A DNA stretch of 64,000 nucleotides from DASXKD01 sp963703605 (lineage in GTDB: Bacteria; Actinomycetota; Actinomycetes; Streptosporangiales; Streptosporangiaceae), in contig CAVPFC010000033.1 of NCBI GenBank assembly GCA_963703605.1, forward strand, positions 1 through 64,000, given 5' to 3'. A program made the position numbers and the translations under genes. This document shows positions 33,469 through 41,761 of this stretch, piece by piece. The stretch's first letter is position 1. Every line of letters starts with the position of its first letter. The notes under the pieces are model-generated. The model was not told the DNA's origin, did no database searches, and saw only the letters and a program-made list of their open reading frames with translations.

Positions 33469-33873
33469 TCACGGCGTGATCGCGATGTTCCCGGGTTCCG
33501 CGAGGGGGACGGGGATGGGCTTGCCAGGGGTGTTGGTTGCGGTGCTGATCGGGACGACCGCGCGCTCGCAGTCGACGTAGGCGGTCTTGCTGTCCGGGGT
33601 GATCGCGATGCCGAGGTTTGGGAAGGCCCCAACGTCGCGGCAGCCGGATCCGAGCCGGATCGTCCTGCCCGCGGTGTTGGTGGCCGTGCTGACCGGGATG
33701 ACCACGCTCTCCGCGGCCCGGCTGGAGTTCCCGCCACGGCCGTTGGCGGGGACGGGCCCGCCGAGGCCCTTGGTGTAGGCCACATAGACGGTCGGAGCGG
33801 CCGGCCGGTGTGCTGCCGCCGGCCCGGGGCTGCCCCGGCAGTCACCCCGATGACCGCCGGGGGACCATGGCAA
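33469..33873 (-). pseudogene. fragment of a YVTN-type beta-propeller protein
   Basis: About 134 codons holding roughly two blades of a YVTN/lactonase-like propeller: VIPVSTATNTAGRTIRLG then GIAITPDSKTAYVDC, and VVPISTATNTPGKPIPV then NIAITP, where it stops just as the next DSKTAYV-like strand would begin. Intact members have seven or more such repeats and a signal peptide. The ends are therefore missing, and it is best read as a decayed remnant. Bases 33874-34063 beyond it hold nothing else recognised. Confidence 0.6.
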
Positions 33874-34063
33874 GTACGCCAGCGGCCGCCCGTACCCGGC
33901 GCCTGCCCGGCCGGTGCCGGACCGCGGCCACGGTCACCCGGCCTGGCGGCACGGCGAGGGCGTCCCCGGATTCACCCCACCGCCTGCTGCCCATCCCGGT
34001 CATCCTGTCGTTCATCCGATGTCCCTTTCCCTCGTGGGCTCGGGCGTGCACCGGCTGACAGGA

Positions 34064-34636
34064 CTACCTGGGTGGCGCCGAAGGTTCCCCTCCCCGGCAA
34101 GACGATGGGACTTCTCGCGCCGCTGGCCCCGGTGGCGTGGCGTGCCGGGCGTGTATCACCGCGCGGGCGATGATAGGTGCCCCGATGGCCGAGGGCAGCA
34201 GCCAGAACGCGATCGCTGGAAGGCGGTCCCACAGGGGCAGGTGCGGGCCGTTGTCGACGTAGAACGCGGTGAGCATGGCCACGTAGGCGGTGCCCATGCC
34301 GGCGATGTGCGCGGTGTCGCCGGGCCGGTGGCGGCGCCGGTGCAGGTAGCCGATGGTCGCGGCGGTGAATGCGGCCGCGCCGATGATGAACAGGTAGTAG
34401 TCCTGCCGCCAGCGCAGCGCGGCCAGGACCGTCGCGGTGGCGAAGAGCACGGTGATCGCCCGGTAATACCAGCGGCCCGCCCGGATGTGGCGCGGGCTGC
34501 CTTTGCGCACGAGCGCGGCGATCGCACCGGCGGCCACCGCCGTCAGCCCGGCGAGCACGTGCACGGCCAGGAACGCGAGGAACACCGGCGCGGTCGATCC
34601 CACCTGGTCACCGAAGATGCGGGCCGCCGTGGCCAT
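34064..34636 (-). CDS. DUF2306-like membrane protein
   Basis: A 190-residue protein with five to six hydrophobic segments (about 16-42, 58-75, 82-100, 110-128, 140-162). HIRAGRWYYRAI after the first helix and GMGTAYVAMLTAFYVDNGPHLPLWDRLP near the fourth are typical of DUF2306, which keeps histidines within helices and may bind haem or metal; function is unknown. It is divergent from a PadR regulator across a 117-base region with a perfect operator-like palindrome, so that regulator probably controls it. Confidence 0.8.
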   Translation of the reverse strand: MATAARIFGDQVGSTAPVFLAFLAVHVLAGLTAVAAGAIAALVRKGSPRHIRAGRWYYRAITVLFATATVLAALRWRQDYYLFIIGAAAFTAATIGYLHRRRHRPGDTAHIAGMGTAYVAMLTAFYVDNGPHLPLWDRLPAIAFWLLPSAIGAPIIARAVIHARHATPPGPAAREVPSSCRGGEPSAPPR

Positions 34637-34674
34637 GCCGGTTCCATCCCTGGGGTCGGCGGCCCAGCGGCCGC

Positions 34675-34755
34675 ATAGGTAGGATTACTACCTATACGAC
34701 TATGCTACGCGCTGTATTGCCTGATGGGAAGCAACAGGGTAGCGTTACTACCTAT
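34675..34755. promoter_or_regulatory. PadR operator sites in divergent promoter region
   Basis: A perfect inverted repeat, ATAGGTAG-N5-CTACCTAT, lies at 34675-34695. The half TTACTACCTAT recurs exactly at 34745-34755, overlapping the ATG at 34754. Between DUF2306 and padR, these sites would let the PadR protein control both genes, including its own start region. Confidence 0.6.
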
Positions 34756-35089
34756 GCGGGAGGAGCTGAAAGGCCATCTGGACGCGCTGCTGCTCGCCGC
34801 CTTGGAAGATGGCCCCCGGCATGGTTACGCGGTGATCGAGGCACTGCGCGACAGCACCGGCGGGCGGCTGGACCTGCCCACCGGGACCATCTACCCGGCG
34901 CTGCACCGGCTGGAGCGGGCGGGCCTGATCAAAGGATCGTGGTCGGTCGTCGCCGGGCGGCAGCGGCGCGAGTACCGGCTGACCGCCGCCGGAGCGCAGG
35001 CACTGTCGGGCAAACGGGCCGACTGGCGGGACTTCGCCGCCATGGTCACCGCGGCCCTGGAGGCCAGACCGTGGCCGAACCCGGCCTGA
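34754..35089 (+). CDS. PadR family transcriptional regulator
   Basis: A short (111-residue) winged-helix repressor: DALLLAALEDGPRHGYAVIEALRDSTGGRLDLPTGTIYPALHRLERAGLIKG, followed by the wing and a short C-terminal helix (YRLTAAGAQAL). The ATG at 34754 gives the standard N-terminus MREELKGHLDALLL; an upstream ATG at 34724 would add ten residues. The next gene starts within its last codons. PadR genes coupled to a permease-prefix or DUF1700-like membrane protein are a common two-gene unit for sensing envelope or drug stress. Confidence 0.9.
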   Translation: MREELKGHLDALLLAALEDGPRHGYAVIEALRDSTGGRLDLPTGTIYPALHRLERAGLIKGSWSVVAGRQRREYRLTAAGAQALSGKRADWRDFAAMVTAALEARPWPNPA

Positions 35090-35646
35090 TCGGGGACTAC
35101 CTGGCGGCCTTGTCCGCCGAGCTGCCCGCGCCCATCGTTGCCGAGCTGGCCGACGGGCTGGAGCAGACCCACCGGCACTACCTCGGCCTGGGCCTCGACC
35201 CGGACGCCGCGGCCAGGGCCGCGGTGACCGAGTTCGGCGAGCCGCAGGTGGTGGCGACCGCATTCACCCGCGCTAGTCCTGCCCGGCGCGCCGCCCGCGG
35301 GCTGCTGGCGATCGGGCCGGTGGCCGGGGCCTGCTGGGGCGCGGCGCTGGTCATCAACCGGGCCTGGTCCTGGCCGGTCCCGGCCGGCGCGCGCGTCCTG
35401 CTCGGCGCGGCGCTGATCACCGTCATCGGCCTGCTCGCCGCCGCGGCGTTCGGCCGGCGCTACCGGTCAGCCGCCCGTGCCGCGGCCGCCGGCTGCGCCG
35501 GAATCATCCTGCTCGACGCCACCATGGCCATCGCCGTCGCGCTCGCCGTCCCCGCGGTGATCTGGCCGGTCATCGTGGCCGCGGCGGCCAGCGCGGTACG
35601 CATCACCTTCGCCGCACGCTGCCTGCGCTCGGTCCTGACCGGCTGA
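35071..35646 (+). CDS. membrane protein partner of PadR (DUF1700/permease-prefix-like)
   Basis: A 191-residue protein. The soluble N-terminal helical part (LIGDYLAALSAELPAPIVAELADGLEQTHRHYL, then DPDAAARAAVTEFGEPQVVATAFT) is the permease-prefix pattern that accompanies PadR regulators. Four hydrophobic helices follow (about 75-95, 105-125, 135-155, 160-180). The GTG at 35071 overlaps the end of padR by 19 bases and has GGAGG upstream. The protein probably tethers or signals to the regulator at the membrane. Confidence 0.82.
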   Translation: MAEPGLIGDYLAALSAELPAPIVAELADGLEQTHRHYLGLGLDPDAAARAAVTEFGEPQVVATAFTRASPARRAARGLLAIGPVAGACWGAALVINRAWSWPVPAGARVLLGAALITVIGLLAAAAFGRRYRSAARAAAAGCAGIILLDATMAIAVALAVPAVIWPVIVAAAASAVRITFAARCLRSVLTG

Positions 35647-35654
35647 CGGGACCG

Positions 35655-36410
35655 TTATGGGTGCGGGGCGGCTGGCTTGACTGCCTTGATGATCGCGGAG
35701 TGCAGGCCCGGCTCGGCCTGATGGGTGGGCGTGACGCTGATGGCGGTGAACCCGGCGGTCTGGAGCACTTCGGAGTACTGGCGCTGGGTAAGGGTGCCGT
35801 TGGCGCAGCCGACCCGCTGCTCGGCCTGGGCGCGCTGCGCGGCATCGATGCCATCGTCGGTGATGACGTCGCTGATCCCCAGGCGGCCGCCGGGGCGCAG
35901 CACGCGGAAGGCTTCGGCGAGCGTGCGGGGCTTGTCGGCGGACAGGTTGATAACGCAGTTGGAGATGACGACGTCTACGGCCCCGTCGGGCAGTGGGATG
36001 TCCTCGATGTGGCCGTGCAGGAACTCGGCGTTGGCGATGCCGGCCTGTGCGGCGTTGTCCCGGGCCAGGGCGATCATGTCGGGGGAGCCGTCCAGCCCGT
36101 AGGCCTTGCCGCCTGGGGAGACCCGGCGGGCGGACAACAGCACGTCGATGCCGCCGCCGGAGCCAAGGTCCAGCACCGTCTCGCCTGGGTGCAGCTCGGC
36201 GACGGCGACCGGGTTCCCGCAGCCGAGGCTCGCCCGCAGCGCGCCGTCGGGCAGTTCGCTGGTGTCGGCGTACCCGGCGGCGCCGAAGCGGCCTTCGGCA
36301 AACTCCTCCGGGCCGCAGTCGATCACTTGCTGCCCGGACCGTGCGGCCCGGGCTAGGCCGGAGTAACGGCCGATGACGGCATCGCGGCTGGCGGGGTCGG
36401 GTTCGGTCAC
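35655..36410 (-). CDS. arsM: arsenite S-adenosylmethionine methyltransferase
   Basis: A 251-residue methyltransferase that adds methyl groups from SAM to As(III). SAM motif I is DLGSGGGIDV (81-90). The arsenic-binding cysteines expected of ArsM are in place: C64 (SLGCGNP), C152 (ISNCVINLS) and C202 (RVGCANG), with a further C32. Its GTG start overlaps the arsR stop by four bases (GTGA), so arsR-arsM form a coupled operon. The methylated trivalent product is more toxic than arsenite; the arsI gene 8 kb away would reverse the step. Confidence 0.93.
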   Translation of the reverse strand: MTEPDPASRDAVIGRYSGLARAARSGQQVIDCGPEEFAEGRFGAAGYADTSELPDGALRASLGCGNPVAVAELHPGETVLDLGSGGGIDVLLSARRVSPGGKAYGLDGSPDMIALARDNAAQAGIANAEFLHGHIEDIPLPDGAVDVVISNCVINLSADKPRTLAEAFRVLRPGGRLGISDVITDDGIDAAQRAQAEQRVGCANGTLTQRQYSEVLQTAGFTAISVTPTHQAEPGLHSAIIKAVKPAAPHP

Positions 36411-36766
36411 TGGAGCGCTCCTACGACTGGCGCTACGGGACGGGGCTGAGCGGGCACGGGCCGGCCCATGACGATGTCGGCGGCGGTGGGGAAACAGTCC
36501 ACGCACGCCTCGTTGATCCGGTAGTAGGTGGCGATGCCCCGGCGTTCGGCCAGCAGGAACCGCACGTCGGCCAGGACCTTGAGGTGGGCCGAGACGGTCG
36601 ACTGGACCACGTCCACGGCGGCGACGATCTCACCCACGTTCATCGGCGTGCCCCGGCGGGCCAGCAGCGAGACGATCTGGATCCGGGTGGGATCGGCGAG
36701 CGCCTTGAACCAGGTCGCGTACTCGGTGGCGGTGGCCCTGTCGAGCGGGCCAGGTAGTCCTTCCAT
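36407..36766 (-). CDS. arsR: ArsR-family repressor upstream of arsM
   Basis: A 119-residue winged-helix repressor: WFKALADPTRIQIVSLLARRG, then VGEIVAAVDVVQSTVSAHLKVLADVRFL with the recognition helix. It lacks the alpha-3 CxC arsenite site of classical ArsR. Instead C88 and C91 (ACVDCFP) lie near the C-terminus, so arsenic sensing probably uses a different site. ATG at 36766; short in-frame alternatives upstream are less likely. It is cotranscribed with arsM, which it presumably represses. Confidence 0.88.
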   Translation of the reverse strand: MEGLPGPLDRATATEYATWFKALADPTRIQIVSLLARRGTPMNVGEIVAAVDVVQSTVSAHLKVLADVRFLLAERRGIATYYRINEACVDCFPTAADIVMGRPVPAQPRPVAPVVGALQ

Positions 36767-36770
36767 CGCC

Positions 36771-36788
36771 CATCGACGATAACCGATG
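36771..36788. promoter_or_regulatory. candidate ArsR operator
   Basis: CATCG-N8-CGATG, five nucleotides before the arsR start. The arms are short, so this is tentative. The 216 bases from here to 37005 include the ribosome site AGGAG of the next gene and no other gene. Confidence 0.3.
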
Positions 36789-37005
36789 AACACGGAGGAC
36801 GGAAAGTTAATTAGAGGGGCAGTAGGAAGACCCAACGCCTCGCCCCCACCGCCGGCACCTGTTCACGCTAACCAGCTTCGGGCCGGGCCATAGCCGATGA
36901 CCAGGCAAAATGCGCGGGGCAACTCCAGTAGACGACGCTGGCAAGGTCATGTAATCCTCCTCTTGGAGCCCCTAACGCCGAAATTCAATACTGCAGGAGT
37001 AATGG

Positions 37006-38295
37006 ATGAAGCTTTTAACGGTTGTGTCGGCTGGCCTGGGAGGCGGTGCGGCGATTCTGTTCCTGTCGGCCACCCCGGCAGTTCAGGCCGCGACCACGGT
37101 GAACGTGCCCTGCTCAGGCCCGGCAGGTGGCCCGGCCGGGCTGATCGCGGCGGTCAGTGCCGCGAATGCCGGCGGCGGCGCGGCGATCAACCTGGCCGCG
37201 GGCTGCACCTACCAGCTGACCACTGCCAACAACACCAATCCCACGCTTGGCAGCAACGGGCTGCCGGTCATCACCAGCCCGGTAACCCTGAACGGCTCGG
37301 CTACCACGATCGCTGGAAACAACAGCACCTTCCGCGTCCTGGAGGTCAGCGGCACCGGAAACCTGACAGTGCAGGGCCTGATCATCACCGGGGGAAACAC
37401 CACTGGCATGGGCGGCGGCATCCTCAACCTGGAGGGCACGCTCACCGTGAACCACAGCCAGGTGACCGGCAACGCCGCCCAGGGCGGGCCGATGAGCGCG
37501 GGCGGCGGCATCGCGTCGGGCACCCTGGGTACCGGGCCGCTGGGCACTACCACCCTCAACGCCAGCCAGGTCAGCGGCAACACCACCTCCGGCAGCGCAG
37601 GCGGCATCCTCAACCACGCCGGCACCCTCACCCTGAACGCCAGCCAGGTCAACAACAACACCGCAGCCAACGGCGGCGGCGGCATCGCGTCCGGCACCGG
37701 CGGTATGGGCACCAACAGCGCCAGCACCCTCGTGCTGAACGCCAGCCAGGTCAGCGGCAACACCGCCAACGGCGGACCGAGGGCGGGCGCAGGCGGTATC
37801 GCCAACGGCGGCACGGCAACCATCAACGCCAGCCAGGTCGCCGGCAACACCGCCCCTGGCGGCTTCGGCGGCGGCATCCTCAACCACGGCCAGATGACCA
37901 TCCACGCCAGCACCGTGGCCAGCAACACCACCCCGACCGACAGCGCCGGCGACCACGGCGGAGGCGCTGGCATCGCCAACCTCAACATCACCCCCCTCAC
38001 CGGCGTCCCGAACAGCGGGGTACTGACGATCAGCCTCAGCCAGGTCACCGGCAACACGGCAACCGGGCTCGGCGGCGGCATCCTCGAAGACGGCGTCAAC
38101 CCAGACGACACCCTCGGCCCGCCAGGCGGCCCGCTGACCCTCCAGCAGACCCAGGTGGCAGGCAACTCAGCCGCCCAAGGCGGAGGCATTTACGCCAGCA
38201 CCGGCAGCCCGGTGACGCTGCAACTCAGCCAGATTCTCGGCAACGACCCCAACAACTGCTACCCGCTAGGAACCGTCCCCGGCTGCACCAACTGA
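37006..38295 (+). CDS. secreted right-handed parallel beta-helix repeat protein
   Basis: A 429-residue exported protein. The signal peptide is residues 1-29 (ending PAVQAAT). The rest is made of about ten imperfect repeats built on NASQVSGNTA and GGGI-N-GTLTLN, typical of right-handed beta-helix or polymorphic-outer-membrane-like repeat proteins. No LPXTG or membrane anchor is seen, so it is probably released or wall-associated. It is rich in Thr, Asn and Gly and slightly less GC-biased than its neighbours, as surface proteins often are. ATG at 37006 follows AGGAG. Function unknown; adhesin-like or polysaccharide-binding roles are guesses. Confidence 0.85.
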   Translation: MKLLTVVSAGLGGGAAILFLSATPAVQAATTVNVPCSGPAGGPAGLIAAVSAANAGGGAAINLAAGCTYQLTTANNTNPTLGSNGLPVITSPVTLNGSATTIAGNNSTFRVLEVSGTGNLTVQGLIITGGNTTGMGGGILNLEGTLTVNHSQVTGNAAQGGPMSAGGGIASGTLGTGPLGTTTLNASQVSGNTTSGSAGGILNHAGTLTLNASQVNNNTAANGGGGIASGTGGMGTNSASTLVLNASQVSGNTANGGPRAGAGGIANGGTATINASQVAGNTAPGGFGGGILNHGQMTIHASTVASNTTPTDSAGDHGGGAGIANLNITPLTGVPNSGVLTISLSQVTGNTATGLGGGILEDGVNPDDTLGPPGGPLTLQQTQVAGNSAAQGGGIYASTGSPVTLQLSQILGNDPNNCYPLGTVPGCTN

Positions 38296-38499
38296 ACATC
38301 CATCCCGGCTGGATGCGGTCTTTCGGTCTTAGCGGCAGCATGCCTGGTGAACACCTGGCGAACATATACGTGCGCCTAGCAACGTCCTGGAGCAGGCAAG
38401 CGGTTAACAATAGCCTGGTAACGGCCCTGATCTGCGGCGCCTGCCAGGCGTCTCCGGTTAATCTCAGAGCGGGCTGTGATGCGCTCGGGGGAGTCGCGC

Positions 38500-39645
38500 A
38501 TGGGTGACGCGCACGGGACCGGGATCGGCGTGCGACTGCGGCTTGCCCGGCAGGCGCGTGGGTTTACCCAGCAGCAGCTCGCCGGGATGGTCGGGATGGC
38601 GCGACAGACCCTCTCCGCGATCGAGACTGGCCTTTCGGACCCGTCTTTGCGGAACGCCTTGGCGCTAGCCCAAGTGTTGGGCATGACCGTCGAGGAGCTG
38701 TTCGGAGCGGTCAGCCGTGCTCCGTTGGTCGTGGCCAGGCCGGTCGCACCGCTGGGCAGTGAGGGAGCCAGGGTCGCGCTCGCGCCGATGGATGATGAGT
38801 TCGTCGCGCTGCCACTGCGGGGGAACGCGGTGAGCCAGGCTGGATTCTTGCCAGCTAGCGGGCTGGCCGGTGGGTACGGCAAAGCGGATGGGGAGCGGCA
38901 GGTCAGACCTGTCGGGTCACCGCGGCTGACCTTGGTCGCCGCAGGCTGTGACCCGGCCTTGCCGCTGCTGGAACACCCGCTTGGCCTGCTCGATCCACCG
39001 GTCGCGCTCAGTTGGTGGCCCTGCCCGAGCCGGGTAGCGCTTGGCCTGGCCGCAGACGGGCGTGTGCATGTCGCTGGGACGCACCTGCGTGGGCCAGATG
39101 AGGAGTACAACACTGGGCCGGCCGCCGAGCTGCTGCCCGAAGGTGGTGAGGTGATTGGGTTTTGCTCCTGGCGTGAAGGGTTGGTCTTGCGGCCCGAGCT
39201 GGCCGGCAGCGTGAGGGACGTGGGTGAGGTGGCCCGGCGGGGCCTGCGGCTGGTGAACCGGGAGCCAGGTGCCGAAGCACGCAGCGTCCTTGACCGTGAA
39301 CTGGCCACGCTGGGGATGGACACCGGCCAGCTGCCCGGTTATCAGACTCAGGCGGCCGGGCACCTGCCCGTGGCCGCTGCTATAGCCGGCGGGCTGGCGG
39401 ACGCGGGGATCGCGAGCGAACCCGCGGCCCTGGCCTATGGCCTGGCCTTCATCTCACTGACGACCGAGCGCTTTGACCTGGTGATCCCCGCTCACCAGGC
39501 GGGCTCACCCGAGGTGACAGGCCTGGTGAAGGTTCTCTCCTCGCGGTGGCTGCTCGATCAGCTGGCAAGCCTGCCTGGGTATGACCCAGCCCGGTGCGGG
39601 GAGCACATTGCGACTCTCGCGCCGGCCCGTGCCAGGCGGGCATGA
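38500..39645 (+). CDS. XRE-type HTH regulator with C-terminal substrate-binding-like domain
   Basis: A 381-residue one-component regulator. An N-terminal XRE helix-turn-helix (about 8-62: RLRLARQARGFTQQQLAGMVGMARQTLSAIE) is fused to a long domain resembling periplasmic oxyanion-binding proteins. Its second half contains segments such as GLRLVNREPGAEARSVLD and AAAIAGGLADAGIASEPAALAYGLAF, as in regulators of molybdate or tungstate uptake. ATG at 38500 has GGGGGAG before it; earlier in-frame starts lack a site. It faces the GntR-type regulator gene, which has a similar ligand domain, and both adjoin the Mo/W-type transporter. Ligand is inferred. Confidence 0.82.
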   Translation: MGDAHGTGIGVRLRLARQARGFTQQQLAGMVGMARQTLSAIETGLSDPSLRNALALAQVLGMTVEELFGAVSRAPLVVARPVAPLGSEGARVALAPMDDEFVALPLRGNAVSQAGFLPASGLAGGYGKADGERQVRPVGSPRLTLVAAGCDPALPLLEHPLGLLDPPVALSWWPCPSRVALGLAADGRVHVAGTHLRGPDEEYNTGPAAELLPEGGEVIGFCSWREGLVLRPELAGSVRDVGEVARRGLRLVNREPGAEARSVLDRELATLGMDTGQLPGYQTQAAGHLPVAAAIAGGLADAGIASEPAALAYGLAFISLTTERFDLVIPAHQAGSPEVTGLVKVLSSRWLLDQLASLPGYDPARCGEHIATLAPARARRA

Positions 39646-39669
39646 GGCCAGGGAGCTTGGGTGCTTGGG

Positions 39670-40584
39670 CTAGGCGAGGTATTCCACGGCGCCGGCACGC
39701 ATGGTGTCGTAGCCGCCGAGAGCGTGGATCGAGGCCTGCACGCCGGGGTCGCGCAGTGCACAGAGGAGTGGCTCGGCGGCGGGCAAGGCGTCGCCGCTGA
39801 GCACGATGTCGAAGTCTTCCCAGACCACGGGGACGAAATCCAGGTCCAGGGCAGTGGCGGCAGCGCGCACGCCAAGCCCGGCGTCAGCCTGGCCGGAGGC
39901 GACCGACATGGCCACCTCCAGATGGGTCGCCGCCTCCGGCCCGGTCACCGCGGCAGGCGCGATCCCGGCCTCGGTCAGCAGCCGGTCGAGGAGCACGCGG
40001 GTTCCCGCGCCGTTCGGGCGGCGGGCGATCCGCAGCGCGCGGAGGTCAGCGGGGCTGGTGATGTGATCGGGGTTGCCTTCGGGGGTGAGCAGGCCTTGTT
40101 CGCGCCGCCAGAGGTGGATGATCGCCGGGTCCCGTCCGCGAAGCAGGGCACGGGCGAACGGGCTGTTGTGACCACCAGACCGGTGCCGCAGGTGGATGGC
40201 TGCGGCGTCGGCAGTGCCGCGCCAGATCCTGGTCAGGCCGTGGAAGCTGCCCCGCGCGCCGACGGTGGTCACCGACGCGCCGGTGTGGCGCAGCACGATG
40301 TCCAGGCCCGGGTCATCGCTGCCCGCCAGCCGCAGCGCCGCAGGGCCGCCGAGCAGCCGCCTGGCCGCGACATCGCCGCCGATGGCAACCCGGGCGCGGC
40401 GCCTGTCCGCGACGTGGATCACGCCCGCGCCGGCCAGGTGGCGGTAGGCGCGGGCGACGGTCGAGCCGGTCGTCTTGTACCGGGTCGCGGCGTCGCGGAT
40501 GCTGGGCAGTTGGTCCCCCGGGCGCAGCACCCCGGCCTCGATGTCGCTCGCGATCTGGTTGCTGACCTGCACATAGCTGGCCAT
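39670..40584 (-). CDS. GntR-type HTH regulator with substrate-binding-like domain
   Basis: A 304-residue one-component regulator. The N-terminal GntR winged helix (about 1-70: QIASDIEAGVLRPGDQLPSIRDAATRYKTTGSTVARAYRHL) is joined to a periplasmic-binding-protein-like domain. Segments RRPNGAGTRVLLDRLLTEAGI and VASGQADAGLGVRAAATALDLDFVPV match the molybdate-sensing PBP-like group. It is divergent from the transporter operon, with a candidate operator in between, so it is the likelier direct regulator of that operon. It converges on the XRE gene, 24 bases apart. Confidence 0.87.
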   Translation of the reverse strand: MASYVQVSNQIASDIEAGVLRPGDQLPSIRDAATRYKTTGSTVARAYRHLAGAGVIHVADRRRARVAIGGDVAARRLLGGPAALRLAGSDDPGLDIVLRHTGASVTTVGARGSFHGLTRIWRGTADAAAIHLRHRSGGHNSPFARALLRGRDPAIIHLWRREQGLLTPEGNPDHITSPADLRALRIARRPNGAGTRVLLDRLLTEAGIAPAAVTGPEAATHLEVAMSVASGQADAGLGVRAAATALDLDFVPVVWEDFDIVLSGDALPAAEPLLCALRDPGVQASIHALGGYDTMRAGAVEYLA

Positions 40585-40691
40585 GACCGGGACTCTACCG
40601 GCCCGGCCAGGCCACGGCAGTGCGTTGTGCACCCGCGCGCCGCCAATGGCACTCCCGCGCGGGTCTGTGCTGCTGTAGGCTCTGCGCCATT

Positions 40692-40705
40692 CTGTGGTAG
40701 TACAG
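40692..40705. promoter_or_regulatory. candidate operator of the Mo/W transporter operon
   Basis: CTGT-N6-ACAG, an inverted repeat 12 nt before the TTG start of the binding-protein gene and just 5' of its ribosome site. The spacing and the divergent GntR gene suggest that regulator as the binder. Confidence 0.35.
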
Positions 40706-40717
40706 AGGAGGCAGACG

Positions 40718-41725
40718 TTGGGCCGCAAACTCAGCAGGGGCGGGCTTGCCGCCGCTGCCTGCCTGGTTCTGACCGTGGCCGCCGGGTGCAGCAGCAGTAC
40801 GAACAGTTCCGGCGGCGGCGCGAGCCCGAAGGCGTCGGGGGCGCATGGGACGCTGATCGTGTTCGGTGCCGGGACCCTGGCCACCCCGTTCACGGCGGAG
40901 ATCGCGGCGTTCAAAAAGGCCAATCCTGGCGTCACCGTGCACTCGCAGTTCGGCGCCAGCGGCGACATGGTCAAGAACATCACCCAGCTGCACCAGCCCG
41001 CCGACGTGCTCGGCGTCGCAGACTACTCGCTGATCCCCAAGCTGATGGTCCCTGGCCATGCGACCTGGTATCTGGGGTTTGTCTCCAACCAGATCACCTT
41101 CGCCTACACCAGCCACAGCAAGGGCGCCAGCCAGCTCACGCCGGCCAACTGGTACAAGATTTTGGCCCAGCCCGGCGTGCACATCGGCCGCTCCAACCCC
41201 GCCGCCGACCCCTCCGGCTACCAGATGCTGCAAATGCTCCAACTAGCCAACGGCTACTACCACGACCCGAACCTGTCCGCGTCGGTACTGAAGAACTCCC
41301 CCGATTCCAGCGTCGCCGAGACCGAGACCTCGCTACTGGGCGCGTTGCAGTCCGGGCAGATCGACTACCTGGCGATCTACAAATCCAGTGCTCTGGAATC
41401 GCACCTGAAGTACATTGCGCTGCCCGCGCAGATCAACCTGTCCGACCCGGCCATGGCCGCCGACTACGCCAAGGTCTCCATCCACGCGGGGTCGCTGGGC
41501 ACCCTGGTCGCCAAGCCCATCATCTACGGGATGACCATCCCCACCAGCGCACCCAATATGGCGCTGGGCGAGAAGTTCATCAGCTTCGTGCTCAGCCCGG
41601 CCGGCCAGGCGATTATGCGCAGCAACGGGTTCGTGGTCATCTCACCCGCCCTGGCCAACCCCCAAAACAAAGTCCCCGCCCCCATCAAGCCGCTCACCAC
41701 CCAGTGGCCGTCATCGGGCGGGTAA
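40718..41725 (+). CDS. molybdate/tungstate-type ABC transporter substrate-binding lipoprotein
   Basis: A 335-residue exported lipoprotein: signal peptide 1-23 with lipobox VAAGC (Cys24), then a Ser/Gly spacer and a bacterial extracellular solute-binding domain. LIVFGAGTLATPFTAEIAAFKKANPGVTVHSQFGASGDMVKNI is the WtpA/ModA-like start, with ADVLGVADYSLIPKLM and YLAIYKSSALESHLKYIALP following. It binds an oxyanion, most likely tungstate or molybdate. TTG at 40718 follows GAGGAGG. First gene of a three-gene transporter operon; the permease starts 36 bases on. Confidence 0.87.
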   Translation: MGRKLSRGGLAAAACLVLTVAAGCSSSTNSSGGGASPKASGAHGTLIVFGAGTLATPFTAEIAAFKKANPGVTVHSQFGASGDMVKNITQLHQPADVLGVADYSLIPKLMVPGHATWYLGFVSNQITFAYTSHSKGASQLTPANWYKILAQPGVHIGRSNPAADPSGYQMLQMLQLANGYYHDPNLSASVLKNSPDSSVAETETSLLGALQSGQIDYLAIYKSSALESHLKYIALPAQINLSDPAMAADYAKVSIHAGSLGTLVAKPIIYGMTIPTSAPNMALGEKFISFVLSPAGQAIMRSNGFVVISPALANPQNKVPAPIKPLTTQWPSSGG

Positions 41726-41761
41726 GAGCCCGACGGGCAGGCCCGGCGGCACAATGACCAC

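Noticed and set aside
36897..38507. A 536-residue Arg/Gln/His-rich protein overlapping the beta-helix gene
   Set aside because: It has extreme composition, no ribosome site and no family features; the signal-peptide-bearing frame from 37006 explains the DNA.
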